Positions 22,201 to 32,370 of a stretch of 64,000 nt of DNA are shown here, one piece after another. The stretch's first letter is position 1; each line of letters starts with the position of its first letter. The notes beneath the pieces are model-generated. The model was given only the letters and a program-made list of their open reading frames with translations. It was not told the DNA's origin and made no database searches. Made by a program: the position numbers and the translations under genes. Origin of the DNA: Alitta virens (taxonomy: Eukaryota; Annelida; Polychaeta; Phyllodocida; Nereididae); contig OW028575.1 in the NCBI GenBank assembly GCA_932294295.1, positions 17,426,058 to 17,490,057 of the forward strand. Direction: 5' to 3'.

Positions 22201-24298
22201 GTTTGATCCTGGGGAGTTTACCAGTTTGGAAGAGGAATACTCATCAGACATAAGCAGCTCTGACAGTCACTCTTCAGACTCAGACGAAACAGGAAGTGAA
22301 AGAGAAAAGAGAATTTCAAAAAAGAAGCAAACTTCACTCAGAATAGCCCAACGTTTTCGATCATCAAGTAGTGATGAAATTAATCAGACATTCTTCTTTG
22401 ACAGTGATGATGAAGAGTACAGGCCAGCAGCGATAAAACGTGGGAGAAAGTCACAGTCAAGACATGGAAGGAAGAGGAGGAAGAGCTCAACAGATAGCTC
22501 AGATGAAAGTCCCAAGAAGAAGAAACCAAAAAAAAACCTAAGTAGAAGTAAGAAGTTGCTCTTTTCGAGTGACGGAGAAGAAGCAGAAAAAGAATCTGAT
22601 ACTGAGAAAATGGAGAAAGTTTCTTCAAAAAAAGAGAAAGTTGCTTCAAAAAAAGAGAAGATTACTTCAAAAAAAGAGAAAATTGATTCAAAAAGCTCTA
22701 AGAAAAGAAACACGGGGAAGTCAGGAGGGAAGCAAAAGATGCCAGAGAAAGAAAAGAGCAGTCCTTCAATTAAAGAAAAGAGTAGTCCTTCAATTAAAGA
22801 GAAGAACAGTCCTTCAATTAAAGAGAAGAAGCGTTCTTCAATTAAACTTAAGAACAGTCCTCCAATTAAGCCCAAAGGCAAGACAGCAGGCATAACAGGG
22901 TCAAGAGGTAAACCTGTAAAAGCTGACTCCACTAAAGAGACTGTACAGACAAGGGTAACTAGAAGAGGTAAAGCTCTTATGAGTGAAATTGAAAGTCAAG
23001 AACGTGAAAGTTCTCCATTGCTAACTCGCAGGACAAGAAGTCAGCTGAGGCGGGACAGTCAAAGCCAAGTTTTTGCAGATGCTGACAAGTCATTGAATGT
23101 TGTCAGCACATCTGAAGAAGTGTCTGCGTACAAAAAAGCTCAAAATCAAACCAAAACCTATGATTCTCAAGTCTCCAGTACATCAGAAAATAAGGAGACC
23201 CAATTTACTGTTCATGACCGTGATGAATCACCTAAAGTTGTCACAAGCACGTCCGAGTCAAAGAAAGCAGATGATGAAACCTTTGAAAAGGAATCGGGGT
23301 GTGACCAAGAAAGGCGAAGTTCTTCAGAAGAGGCTCATGTCTCATCAGTTGATACTACCCAAGTGCAACAAAACAAAGAGGAAGACGATACAGAGACATA
23401 TGAGGTTCGACCAGAAGAAAAGATTAGCTCCGAATCAGTGGTTCATACTGAGAAAGAGAGTCAAGAAAAGAATGGGGAGGTAAATAATCTAACTGAGAGT
23501 GAGGGTGACGGTCAGATTGAAGACAAATCTTGTGAGTTAAAGGGATCAGGACCAGAACAGGCTGATTCCAACCCAGTGGGAAGTAAAAATGAAGTAATTC
23601 ATAATGATGGAAAAGAAATGCTGTCCTCATCTCCAAAAGAGAATGTTGTCGGTAACCAAGATGCAAGTGAAAGAAAACGTTCAGAGGATGCTGAATTGAA
23701 AGAGGGTCGGATGGCGGCTGATATAAGAGAGGAGCATGGTGAACAGACAAATGACTCTAAAATTGCAGGAGAAACAGGTGGTCAAATTTCAAAAGACTTA
23801 GAAACTTGTGGAAGAGATAATCTGGAAGTGGTGCAGAAGACAAATGAAAACCCACCAGCAGTTGAAACTACTGAGAACAATACTCCACCTTGCAATAAGG
23901 ATGATAGTACCAGTGCTACTGATGCTGCTAATGATGAACTGTGCAGCATGGAAAGTAGTGATATGGTAGTATTATCCAAAGATGATGAAGAGACTGCGGA
24001 ACCTGTAGGACAAGAGACTGAAGCACAGGTTGGATCAGTAGAGGACGATGAACCAGTGAGATCAGTAGCGGGTGACAAACAATGTGAAACTGTACAAAAG
24101 GACTTTGAACCAAAAATGATACCAAGCATATCAGAACCCTGCAAAGAAGAAAACCAATCACAAGAAGATATTGCTACTGAGCTTGAGAAAATTTCTGACT
24201 GTGTTACAAAGCTGGAAGAGGCAGCTGACTGTGATTCCAAAAAAGATACTCCTAATACTCCAGAGGATAATGAGTGTTCAGAAGCCAAAACCAGCTGA
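19202..24298 (+). CDS. 1698-residue Gln/Met-rich, then Lys/Ser/Glu-rich, nuclear-type protein (family not recognised)
   Basis: One uninterrupted coding exon. An in-frame TGA (19199-19201) directly precedes the ATG, and a good acceptor (TGTATTTTTCAG, exon from 19175) shows that a 5' UTR exon is spliced on. Residues 1-700 are low-complexity Gln/Met/Pro/Gly/Asn with a QQQM/KQQM tract near 160-195. Three SUMO-type motifs occur in this part: IKREP (K54), IKQEP (K217) and IKQEG (K273). Around 810-890 a more ordered segment (HGDFYRTINQCVEAPPPP) leads into a strongly basic stretch that should act as a nuclear signal. Acidic Ser/Asp patches, Lys-rich repeats and a long Glu/Ser/Thr-rich tail follow. 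It looks like a disordered transcription or chromatin cofactor. The likely location is inference, and no catalytic domain is visible. Confidence 0.85.
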   Translation: MSLNQAAESTLESDMLKTMLLKQAQQGQSNTGQPAGSVMTQGTSRIGIRPGLIKREPGQLPQPQPAQPLSQQQVSQSGSPSLPQLQSIANPQTTAQQGQNPMNVLASMAQFNMQRPPMSAGQPQQQMQQGQQQPMTRGSSPQMASGQGMRMPQNLTPQQQAMMIRYQQQMRQQQMQQLQQQQMQKQQMQKQQMQQGTRPQGPHPGQILNRPRMPIIKQEPGSGPQPQQVPQQNVSSVNRGPAPANVRPPTQGPSGVPAPHAGPIRGMPPVLIKQEGVPNSGPQRPFHGMAGGQRFPVQGQMMGNQPRPNQPGQLPGNQGNPQTRMVQPNTIGQGQPVRQVVPNQRRGGRGQVRARMPQPSGLQIAGMPNRQMNPIAMRLGMVQTQMRGKNPNPNLPTSQSQSQSTSFMQMLTDDSDLMNLMSSQSQYTGVGGLGQNTIYTSAGIRSQAPQNTNSGNMSFMQLLLNDSRTPPPDPDQRQNFMVDQQQVPNQMRMPMPTPPMSDPMSGSPSEYGPNQSSRGNMLPVSSGINSIMSPSGMPFQSGVREEQLPPPYPGSSAVPAQRPVGLNQDNSMYPSSSSQAFSGQQAIPQMGQSQMGPNQMQMPGGTNIPFSQHQQQMGSQGLQPYAPQPGFPNQQQGFPNQQVYLNTMGSVPPNVNQQLTYPANLGADPFSPSIIPPNRDISLNPPHDVRMQGVMDRAGEYMDMDNMHEEMVEPIVIAPIDDRIASKMDHCSARQDMMSLQNMVNRLDNQRNSAGLPLNPNVYLPPVASPQSWDPLDNSAENQLPDVQLVSAHGDFYRTINQCVEAPPPPRSNLSAKSHKLLKSMKRLKLVLKKIDLKGRTSVRLGRKKSRHKEKERRKKHRKERRNKKWRHIDRSHVYERRRKKRESISVSSDSETEDSEYERRRRRRRKHAGRHRKRRSLSSDGSYVSEDDLDMNFRPKKRRTRAKKPQYYLGSDDEFEYESSLTGYIYSAAFDMSSTETSLRSKSLSKKDRGESDVEFDPGEFTSLEEEYSSDISSSDSHSSDSDETGSEREKRISKKKQTSLRIAQRFRSSSSDEINQTFFFDSDDEEYRPAAIKRGRKSQSRHGRKRRKSSTDSSDESPKKKKPKKNLSRSKKLLFSSDGEEAEKESDTEKMEKVSSKKEKVASKKEKITSKKEKIDSKSSKKRNTGKSGGKQKMPEKEKSSPSIKEKSSPSIKEKNSPSIKEKKRSSIKLKNSPPIKPKGKTAGITGSRGKPVKADSTKETVQTRVTRRGKALMSEIESQERESSPLLTRRTRSQLRRDSQSQVFADADKSLNVVSTSEEVSAYKKAQNQTKTYDSQVSSTSENKETQFTVHDRDESPKVVTSTSESKKADDETFEKESGCDQERRSSSEEAHVSSVDTTQVQQNKEEDDTETYEVRPEEKISSESVVHTEKESQEKNGEVNNLTESEGDGQIEDKSCELKGSGPEQADSNPVGSKNEVIHNDGKEMLSSSPKENVVGNQDASERKRSEDAELKEGRMAADIREEHGEQTNDSKIAGETGGQISKDLETCGRDNLEVVQKTNENPPAVETTENNTPPCNKDDSTSATDAANDELCSMESSDMVVLSKDDEETAEPVGQETEAQVGSVEDDEPVRSVAGDKQCETVQKDFEPKMIPSISEPCKEENQSQEDIATELEKISDCVTKLEEAADCDSKKDTPNTPEDNECSEAKTS
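22618..22875 (+). repeat. In-frame coding minisatellites
   Basis: Two adjacent arrays inside the Gln-rich gene. First come about four 21-nt units encoding SKKEKVA-like heptads (22618-22695). Then come five 24-nt units encoding SSPSIKEK-like octads (about 22750-22875), the last ones diverged. Unit lengths are multiples of three, so length change keeps the frame. Confidence 0.85.
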
Positions 24299-26100
24299 CA
24301 TTTTACTGAAACCGATCTAGGTGCTGATGATGATAGTTTTTTTTTCAATGCAACGAAAAACTGACTTATCAAATATTTATTGTAATACACGTGGCAAGAA
24401 TTCACAGTAAAACAGGAAACTTGAAGATGCTATGAACCCGCCATTTACCTCTTGTGAAGTACAATTATTTAACATCTGAACCAGACTTTTTACATTAACA
24501 TAGAAGAGACTGTTGCGGCTTATGTGTTTGTTCAGTGAGTATTTTGCTGAGCACAAATTTTATTGTTATATTTCTCTTGTGTTCCAAATTCAGACTAGAC
24601 CATGTGAGTGAATTCTATAAATAGGTGCTGCCATTGTTGTATGTTTGTGAATTATATGCATGTTTCATTTATAGAATTACTAAATAGCATGTGCTACATC
24701 ACTGCCACAGTATGGTCACTATGGTGTCATTAACCAACAAATTGAGTTAAGATCGAAGTGTTTGTAATTTAGTGAATGCAAAGATAATCAATTTATTAAA
24801 TTTAAAGAATTCAAAGTATTTTATTTCGTTCTGAGTTAATATCTTCTTGAAATGGTGAATGCTTTAAAAGATTATTGTAAGTCTGTACTTTGAAGTATGT
24901 TTTTCTACATGTGTGCTAGGTCACAAAATCATGCTTTGGCATTTACAAAGGATTAATAGTATGTATGATATTGTATTAATATTGAAGGTATCTATCAATT
25001 ATAGCATTTATGGCCAGTTTCAAATTATACAGAAGAAGGGGGAAAAATTCATATTTTACATTTCTTTGTTAAAAGTTTCTTAAAATGTTGCTATCCAAAA
25101 TCTCCTTAGGCCTACATGTAAAATGTCTTCCGGCAGTTGGTTTTACGTTAAAAATTATGTTATATCTTTATGACAGAATTTTGAAGGGTAGCCTGTGAGT
25201 ATTTATTATTATATGATAGTAAGTTTATATTATAGAATTGCAATTGGCTTTTATCTTAATATACCATTTTTCAATATTTTCTGAAGAGTATATTTAATTT
25301 ATTGTAGCGTGTACTTGTTGATCATGAATATGAGTGATGGAGTTGTTCATCTGAGTAATGAGCTAAACTGATTGTTGATTATCATCATGTTTATCATTGG
25401 GCTAAGGCTTTCATGAAGGCTTTTTTGTACTGTATTGTATAAAAGTTAATATCTATTGCTGTAAATGTGATATGTGTGATATTATGGCTTACAATGAACA
25501 GCACCCGAAGCTGGATATGATGTATATGATATGTATATGGAATCCTAATTGTGGTCAATGGTTGTTCAACTTAGAGAAAATGTGTAGAGCCTTTCATGAA
25601 CTTTGTAATGTCTCAGGAACTGATAAAGTCATGAGTGGACGCTCAAGTTGGATGGATGACATTACAGAGTTACCATATTAAGAATGCTATTATTCAGACC
25701 AGCAATTGTTAAATGTTGTGTAAATTATACTTGTGACTAGTAACTAACCTAGTTTAGTATTGCTTGCTAGGATTACTGTCAACAACAATGAGACAACTGT
25801 GTGCATGTTGAAGTATTACTAATGAGGTGTATTGGAATAGAACTGACGTTGTTGCAAATGTATTTGTAAATATGGTTTGTCAGTATGTGAAAAATCAGTC
25901 ATGAAGAGCATGACAGAAATTCTATGCTGTGGTAGTTATTTTTGATCTTAGGATTCTGTTGAACTGTGTTACTGCTACTTTTGTAGAATTTAAACTGTGC
26001 TGTTGGTTAATTGAGAGTTCTGCAGTACATGCAATACCATGACCTTTTGAAGTGAAGGTCTTTGATTCATAATGTCATCTAATTTCACTTTTCCTATTAT
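24299..26100 (+). other. 3' flank or 3' UTR of the Gln-rich gene
   Basis: T-rich sequence after the TGA stop, typical of a long animal 3' UTR. I saw no canonical AATAAA up to about 26.8 kb; the variant ATTAAA occurs near 24796. The 69-codon ORF at 25472 has no features suggesting a gene. Confidence 0.4.
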
Positions 26101-27650
26101 AGCTACCCCATCTGTGTACACTGATCTCTGTATATTTGTAATGAACTCTCTTATATATTTGGACTCTGACCAAGGAAAGATTATTGATGTCATTAGTATT
26201 GGAAAAGATGTCATCATTAACAGTTTTATAAATGTGGAAATGCTCGTGGATCTGAAATTCATGGCCAGCTGCAACCCTGACTGACATTCAGCCAACACTG
26301 AAAACAGACTCCGAAATGAAGGAGTTTTGAATCTCATCTATACCCTATCTTTATGCATTATCTCAAAAGGTCTGGAAGCCTCTGGACTTTTAATAATGGC
26401 CTGTGAATTTCATCAAATGTTTTGTCTAGTGGTGTGTAAGAGCTAGTGGGAGAAGATGGTTGTCATCATTAACAATTTTGCAAATAATGGGAAGGCTTGT
26501 GGTTCTGAAATTCTCAGCTAGCTGTTTATGCAGCCATGGTTTCCATTAGACTAAAACTGCTCGAGAAAAGTAGTGATGTATACCAGACCGTTTGAACAAT
26601 GGAAAGTCCATCATTTTCAGACCTGGTCCCGTCCTGGTCCAGGCCAGGGGTAAACTGTCTGATACTGGAGACTGGACCAGTCCGGGGTTGGTCTATCGGA
26701 ATAACGCACAACATGCATGCATTTATATTGTTGGAGGTGGGAGACTTTCACGTCATGCAAGAAACACAATGTATTCATATTGTCAGGTAATCACCCTCAG
26801 GCACTGAAAAATAAACATCCACTTGGAAGTTGCAACGACTACTGTGCCATACACTTTTCACCAATCAAAAGTAAAGGGTGTGTTCCAAGTGCTGCAATGC
26901 AACACAGCAGTTTAGTGCCCCATTCTCTGAGGGCAATTTCATGCTGACTCTCCCTGGTGTAATTGAAATTTTATTCAATACACATGTATTTTTTGTAGGA
27001 CCGGTTCTGTGCGGTATTTTTGCGATTGTCGATCTGGTATTTTTGCGGTTCAGGCTAGGACCACAAACCGGACCGGTCCAAAGTGGTATGGTCCACATCA
27101 CTGGAGAAAAGACTTAAGTAATGAAAGTGTTTGAATGGCATCTTAAATTCTCTTTCACTGCAAAAAGGACTAGTCTTAATGGCCTGTGAATTTCATCATA
27201 TATTTGTCTTCATTACGAGTTTCAAATAATGTGGGAATGCTTACAGATCTGAAATTAATAGCTAGCTGCAACCATGGCCATCACCTATAAATAACCTTGA
27301 AATGAAGAAGGGTTTTTGAATGGCATCTTATTTGACTTGTTAGGTCTTTTTTACACTTACCAAAAGGTCTGGTCTTAATGGCCTGTGAATTTCATTGAAT
27401 GTCAAATTTTGTAGTGACCAAACTCATAAACTCTTCAACCATATTGGTCTAGTGATGTGTAAGGGTGTTGGAATGACAGTTGTCAACATAAAAAGTTACA
27501 AATAAAAGATCCGGTCATGAAGGTCTGTAAATGTCATGGAATTTTATAGGCTAATATCCAATCTTCGTATACTATCTGAAAGGTCTGTTCATAATGGCCT
27601 GTGAATTTCGTCGAAATGTATTTTTCGATTCCTTTGTTATTTTGCAGTGA
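26100..27650 (+). repeat. Degenerate tandem array, about 200-245 bp period
   Basis: The core AATGGCCTGTGAATTTC recurs at about 26395, 27178, 27377 and 27593. It is each time preceded by an AAGGTCTGG-like block or a relative of it. Between cores, related phrases recur (GATCTGAAATT, CAGCTGCAACC, AAATGAAG, TTTTGAATGGCATC). Allowing for the inserted hAT element, spacing is about 243, 199 and 217 bp. No coding potential. Confidence 0.75.
26571..27103. mobile_element. Non-autonomous hAT element (MITE) with 8-bp target duplication
   Basis: The element begins TAGTGATGTATACCAGACC and ends so that its reverse complement starts CAGTGATGTGGACCATACC, giving imperfect inverted repeats of about 25 bp with the hAT-type YAGTG start. 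It is flanked on both sides by the identical octamer GAGAAAAG (26563-26570 and 27104-27111), the 8-bp duplication expected of hAT. The 533-bp interior has no transposase frame. It landed inside the tandem array. Confidence 0.9.
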
Positions 27651-28199
27651 CCATGTCTTATTTGAACTCTTCAACAAAGAAAAGATCGAGACATGCCTAC
27701 TTCTGAGGCATCAACTCAGTGAGCATGTGATTGTAAGCCTTTCTAATGTTCTCAACTATTGTTGAATTAAGGAGATTTAAGTCTACATTGTTTCTATGGT
27801 GCTATCGATTGGATAGTCATACCAAAAGAAAAAGAAAAAGGGGATTGAAGTTGATGCTCACTTGTGATAAATTTATTATAAAAGTTTCCAACCTTTATAT
27901 AGAAAGGGAGATGCAAGGTATGCTCTTTAGTATGCATTAGCATAGGTGTTAGTCTGCTGTCAACGTACACTTGTATTGATGACTGCTCAGACATGCCAAC
28001 TTTGGAGGAAGCATTTTGGGGTCAGTGATAGGTGAGGGCCGAAGCTGCCGGGGGTCTGGGGGCTGCTTAAGGCCGCCAGAAGCCAACGATTTTAAGATTG
28101 TCTGAGGTGAATTCTGAGCATTCAGAGAGTCATAAATTTAGTTCTGGGAACTTTTTAAAATAAAAAAAACATCAATTTCATATTTAATATAATTTTTAA
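27651..28199. other. Intergenic, no gene seen
   Basis: AT-rich sequence between the tandem array and the hAT-derived gene. Only ORFs of about 65 codons without recognisable content. Confidence 0.4.
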
Positions 28200-30395
28200 T
28201 TACACATGGAATACCTCACTTTTTTTTTTTTTAACAGTTTTTTTACTTGGCTTCCACTCCTCCAGAAGAGTTCGTTTAAAAACTTTTATCTTTGTTGCTA
28301 ACAGAGAGTAGAGAGTATTCCGTGTTCCATCGTAAACAGAATTGCTAGCTGAGCCTTCCTTTGTGGCTTTGCCCAGATTGGAACGGGAATCCCTCTGGAT
28401 CTTACTGACCATTGAAAAAACTCCTTCAGCTATGCTGTTGCTGTGAGGTATAACTAGAACAAGTTAAGCCAGCTGGGGTAATAGTTTAAATTTTAAGTTT
28501 TTAGTTGTAATGTCCTTGATTTCACTGACTTTCTTCCAGATATCATCCATCCTGTCACTCTCACAAGCAACATCATTCTGACTAAGAATCCTGTAAGATA
28601 GGAATTCCTCATAAAGTCTGTCCTCATCAGTATGGAAATCTCTCAATAATGTTTTGCAAGTCATCAAAATTTGCAATCTGGCGCTTGTTGAAATCAACCA
28701 CTTCAGCTGCTTTAAGGGATCTTCTAGGAGAAACTTCTTTCGCATGTAAAATTGATGAGCAAGTCTTTTAAATTCCCTGAGCTCAGGTTTTCGAGGTTTT
28801 CCTTTGTAATTCTAGTCTGCAAAAAAATAACAGAACAGTAAATCCCCAGTGTATCTGTTCACCATATACTCAAAATTTACAGATAAATGATTAAATTGCA
28901 GTAAATTGAGTTGGACAACAAACAAGTCATTGATCAAGGATGTCAAGAAAGTAAATTGTATGAAATTTGTTAGTATGATAAAAAATACTTACCTAACAAA
29001 GTGTGTGCTTGGTTTGCCCGGGTAGGATGAACTTAATGCATGCAATTAATAGACTCAAACAACTGTGGTTAGATACATTTTAACTAATCTTTCAATAAAC
29101 ATATAACAAACATGCAATAAAATATAGCATATAAAAAATTCTGTGGAATAACAAATACAGAACAGGAAAATTAATGTAAAGTTCAACAATGCAAATAATA
29201 AATTACATTTGCCTGAAATCCTACATAGATCTTGTTGGCTGGAATCATTACTTCACTCTTGCTGATGTCAATGTCTAGCACATCATTCTCGGACAACACT
29301 TCTGTGAGAACAACTCTGGATAAAATGAAATTGCAAGCAGGATATGATTAATGTGATAGCAATACATTTCACAATAAAATTTGGATCTAACAAGAATCCG
29401 CAACAGTGTCATATCAGCTACTTTTTATGCAATGATAGAACTCGTGACACCATTTGATGAAATAAGAGTACTTGGACAGAATCTTTGTGTATGAGTCCAA
29501 ACATGTTGCATGGAGACGATGAACCATGGGTTCTTCTCTTTGCAAAAGGGTGTTGAACTGATCAAATGGCTGCATATTGCTGTGCAGGAAGCTGAGCACA
29601 ATGTAGGAAAGGGGATTTTTCATCGCCGCAACTATTCTCTCTCTAGGTCCTCCTTAAGATGACTTTTGGAACGATAATATGAGTGAGTAACTGTAAGAGC
29701 TAAAGTAATTACCAGAATAAATTTTAGTACGATCAACAGAAAAGCACAAGTTACCTTTCCTTCCTGTCCATCATCGTCATAATTTGTGATAAAGTATGAG
29801 TAAAGCGCATCCCATAACAGCAGTGTTTGCTCTATGGTTCTGCCCATGCTCAACCATCTGGTGGTGCAATGTTTTAAAACCTTTGAACGAAAGAAGAAAA
29901 TAGTATGAACGCAATGCGTGAAATGCACATGGGTATTAAAACTATCAATAAATTTGTGATTAGAACTGGGGAAAGTGCTGGACACTCACCTTTCTAGTTT
30001 CTGTGCCTGTAAACACCATGAATTATTTTAGTTCACCTTTTCTGTTATAACTCTTGTCAACGTGGTAGTACAAATCTATCAAGAAGTCATCTACCTTCAG
30101 AATCTTGCAAACACCTTGGCTCCTTTTTGTGCCGCAACATGTGCCAGGTGGCAAGGACACCCCACTGCACACACATTTGGTTGCTTTTCTTTCAGTACTG
30201 GCACTGCAACAACAACATAGGGTAGATGGAGTAGCAAGAAAAGTATGAAAACATATCAACATAATGATAAATAACTGAAACCGACTTTCAGATGGCTGCA
30301 TGCATACCCGTGATGGTAGAGGCATTGTCACTGCCATACCCCACACAATCACTCCATGATAAATTGTTACTCGTGTACAAGGATGATGTGACACT
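28200..30395 (-). pseudogene. Decayed multi-exon hAT-family transposase gene
   Basis: Exons can be read in order on the minus strand: about 30395-30308 (NNLSWSDCVGYGSDNAST, with a catalytic-type Asp), 30203-30037 (PVLKEKQPN, GCPCHLAH, then a one-base frameshift into VDDFLIDLYYHVDKS), a 17-nt microexon 30006-29990, 29880-29755 (VLKHCTTRWLSMGRTIEQ, 42 codons), about 29655-29414 (RIVAAMKNP, LLQREEPMVHRLH), about 29318-29211 (DISKSEVMIPANKIYVGFQA) and about 28795-28200 (LVIPHSNSIAEGVFSMVSK with the hAT C-terminal block). Most junctions keep GT/AG. The frameshift, an in-frame TAA before LVIPHSN and degraded exon ends show it is no longer functional. It was either an intron-containing hAT transposon or a domesticated host gene that later died. 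I found no terminal repeats. Confidence 0.75.
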
Positions 30396-30799
30396 TGGAA
30401 TAAAATAGTCAATATGTCATATTTTGTACATTCACAAGTGCTAGATCCATCACATTCACTCGTTGTGCTTTAAATTGCACATTCACTTGTGCTCGTTATT
30501 CCATATTCACGAGTTTTGGGAGAGAAGAGCCTGCGAGCAACTTCAAAAGTGATGAGTGCAGTGGCTGTAATTATTTTAGTAGAAATCTGCATAAATGAAA
30601 CGGCACTTTACATCCAAAAACAAGGTATGACAGAAAAGTGGTACATGTAAATACTTTTTATTCATAATTTAACGGACATATAATATGGCATAATCTGTAT
30701 ACGCCTTTGTAGATATCAGTTTCTTTTATTTATTCTGCATTACAGGAACCAACAATTTAAGCATTACCAGCTGTGACATAGATGTTCTATACTGTGTAC

Positions 30800-30882
30800 G
30801 GGGTCTGAAGCTAAGGTAAGCTTATATGACCAGCTGCCAGAGGCAGATGTACTAATGACATGATGAGGCTGCTTGGGAGTCG
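30800..30882 (+). repeat. Short interspersed repeat, copy 2
   Basis: Shares GTCTGAAGCTAAG, TATGACCAG, CCAGAGGCAGATGTA, TAATGA and a GGAGTC end with 4075-4135, in the same orientation. Confidence 0.45.
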
Positions 30883-31484
30883 CACAGTACTGTATACATT
30901 TACCACATACTTGGGTGGGATATTTTACTTGCCATACCATAGACACACATTCACAACTATATTTTGTTAGAATGATTCATCAGTCCATATATCAGAAATG
31001 TAGTCTCATGATAGTAAGGCACAGTGTACTCTTAAAATTGAGGTATTCTTAATAGTGAGGTGTTTGTGATCTTACTTATTATTATATAACTTAATTCGTC
31101 ACCAGGACAGTTACAATAAAAACAAAAACATTGTACTAAACAAGTATATAAAATGAAATAAAATAATAAAATAAAATCGGGTACAAAAGAAAAATTTTGT
31201 GTCCCTGCCACTGTGTTATAGCACCTTATTTTTATCAATTTGTACAAAGAAAAGCGATAAGACAAAACAATTTTGAGGTAATATTGAGGTGTCTTAATAG
31301 TGAGGTCTTGGTATTGAGCTACTTTGATATAGATAAGGTCTAAATGGTGAGGTAATCTTTAGCCGGGGTCAAAGCCTTAAATATTTGTAGGATTTGCAGA
31401 ACACATCTAAACAATGTTTGTCCACATGAATCTGAAATTGTTAAAAAGAAAAATTCAGCAATCATCATAGTATTACATTATTAT
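30883..31484. other. Intergenic, no gene seen
   Basis: AT-rich spacer before the first SINE copy. No supported feature. Confidence 0.4.
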
Positions 31485-31498
31485 ACATTATCATTGAG

Positions 31499-31685
31499 GG
31501 CGGGGGCCTAGCTCAGAGGTAGCGCTCTGGGCTTCCAACCGCTGGGTCCCGGGTTCCATTCCCGGTCGAGCCTAAGTTGGATGGCTGTTTCATCCTTCGT
31601 CTCATTGCCATGGTCTCTGCCTGTCCTAATTAGCCCAACTGGTGCAGAAATACAGGACGTAAAGCCCTAATCACCCACCCCACCC
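31499..31685 (+). mobile_element. tRNA-derived SINE, copy 1, with 14-bp target duplication
   Basis: The head reads GGCCTAGCTCAGAGGTAGCG (box A) and has a GGGTTC box-B region about 45 bases later, so it is derived from a tRNA. The anticodon-loop region CTTCCAA would fit a glycine (UCC) tRNA, tentatively. A body of about 110 bp follows and ends in a CACCC-rich tail. Direct repeats ACATTATCATTGAG flank it at 31485-31498 and 31686-31699. Confidence 0.9.
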
Positions 31686-31699
31686 ACATTATCATTGAG

Positions 31700-32160
31700 T
31701 TGCATAAGTTCAATTTCTATACTCATCCATGCACATAAAGGCATTGCCTGAGCCCATTGTAATTTTTAAATAAATCAATATCAAACAATTAAATTTCGTT
31801 TTGAATTGATGGTGATAGCCTTTTGAAGGTCTATGCATAATTGTGTGCATTGCACAATATTAAACAACCCATCTAGCAAACATGCATCCCCACATGTGTC
31901 TGTCCCTATCTTGTCTGTCTTATCTTAATTATGATCATTGCTTGGTAGTTTAAAGATTAATCCTGATTGTACAAGATTGAGTGTATTTTTGTTTATATTT
32001 ATACCTATTTCTTGGTTATTAATGACTGATATTTTCTCTGATACATTTGATAGTTTATTGCATAATGATATGTGCCTAATATTGCATAATGAATGTATAG
32101 AATCAAGTCATAGTTACAATTACAATGATTTAATGATTTGATTTCTGTTCATGTTATAGG
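31700..32160. other. Spacer between SINE copies 1 and 2
   Basis: AT-rich, with no gene or repeat recognised apart from the left target duplication of copy 2 at its end. Confidence 0.4.
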
Positions 32161-32357
32161 GCGGGGGCCTAGCTCAGAGGTAGCGCTCTGGGCTTCCAAC
32201 CACTGGGTCCAGGGTTCAATTCCCGGTCGAGCCTAAGTTGGATGGCTGTTTCATCCTTCAATCTCATTGCCATGGTCTCTGCCTGTCCTAATTAGCCCAG
32301 CAGGTGCAGAAATACACAACGTAAAGCCCTAATCACCCACCACCCACCCACCACCTA
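32161..32357 (+). mobile_element. tRNA-derived SINE, copy 2, with 13-bp target duplication
   Basis: Same structure as copy 1 with a few substitutions (a damaged box B, GGGTTCAATTCC) and a longer CACC-rich tail. Direct repeats TTCATGTTATAGG lie at 32148-32160 and 32358-32370. The variable CACCC/CACC tail suggests slippage during reverse transcription. Confidence 0.9.
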
Positions 32358-32370
32358 TTCATGTTATAGG

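Noticed and set aside
21169..22932. Long antisense ORFs (up to 182 codons) opposite the Gln-rich gene
   Set aside because: They mirror the low-complexity sense coding sequence (poly-Leu/Phe/Ser antisense of Lys/Glu/Ser codons) and have no splice or start context.
22569..23483. Plus-strand Lys/Arg-rich ORFs in another frame of the same exon
   Set aside because: Out-of-frame shadows of the A-rich coding repeats.
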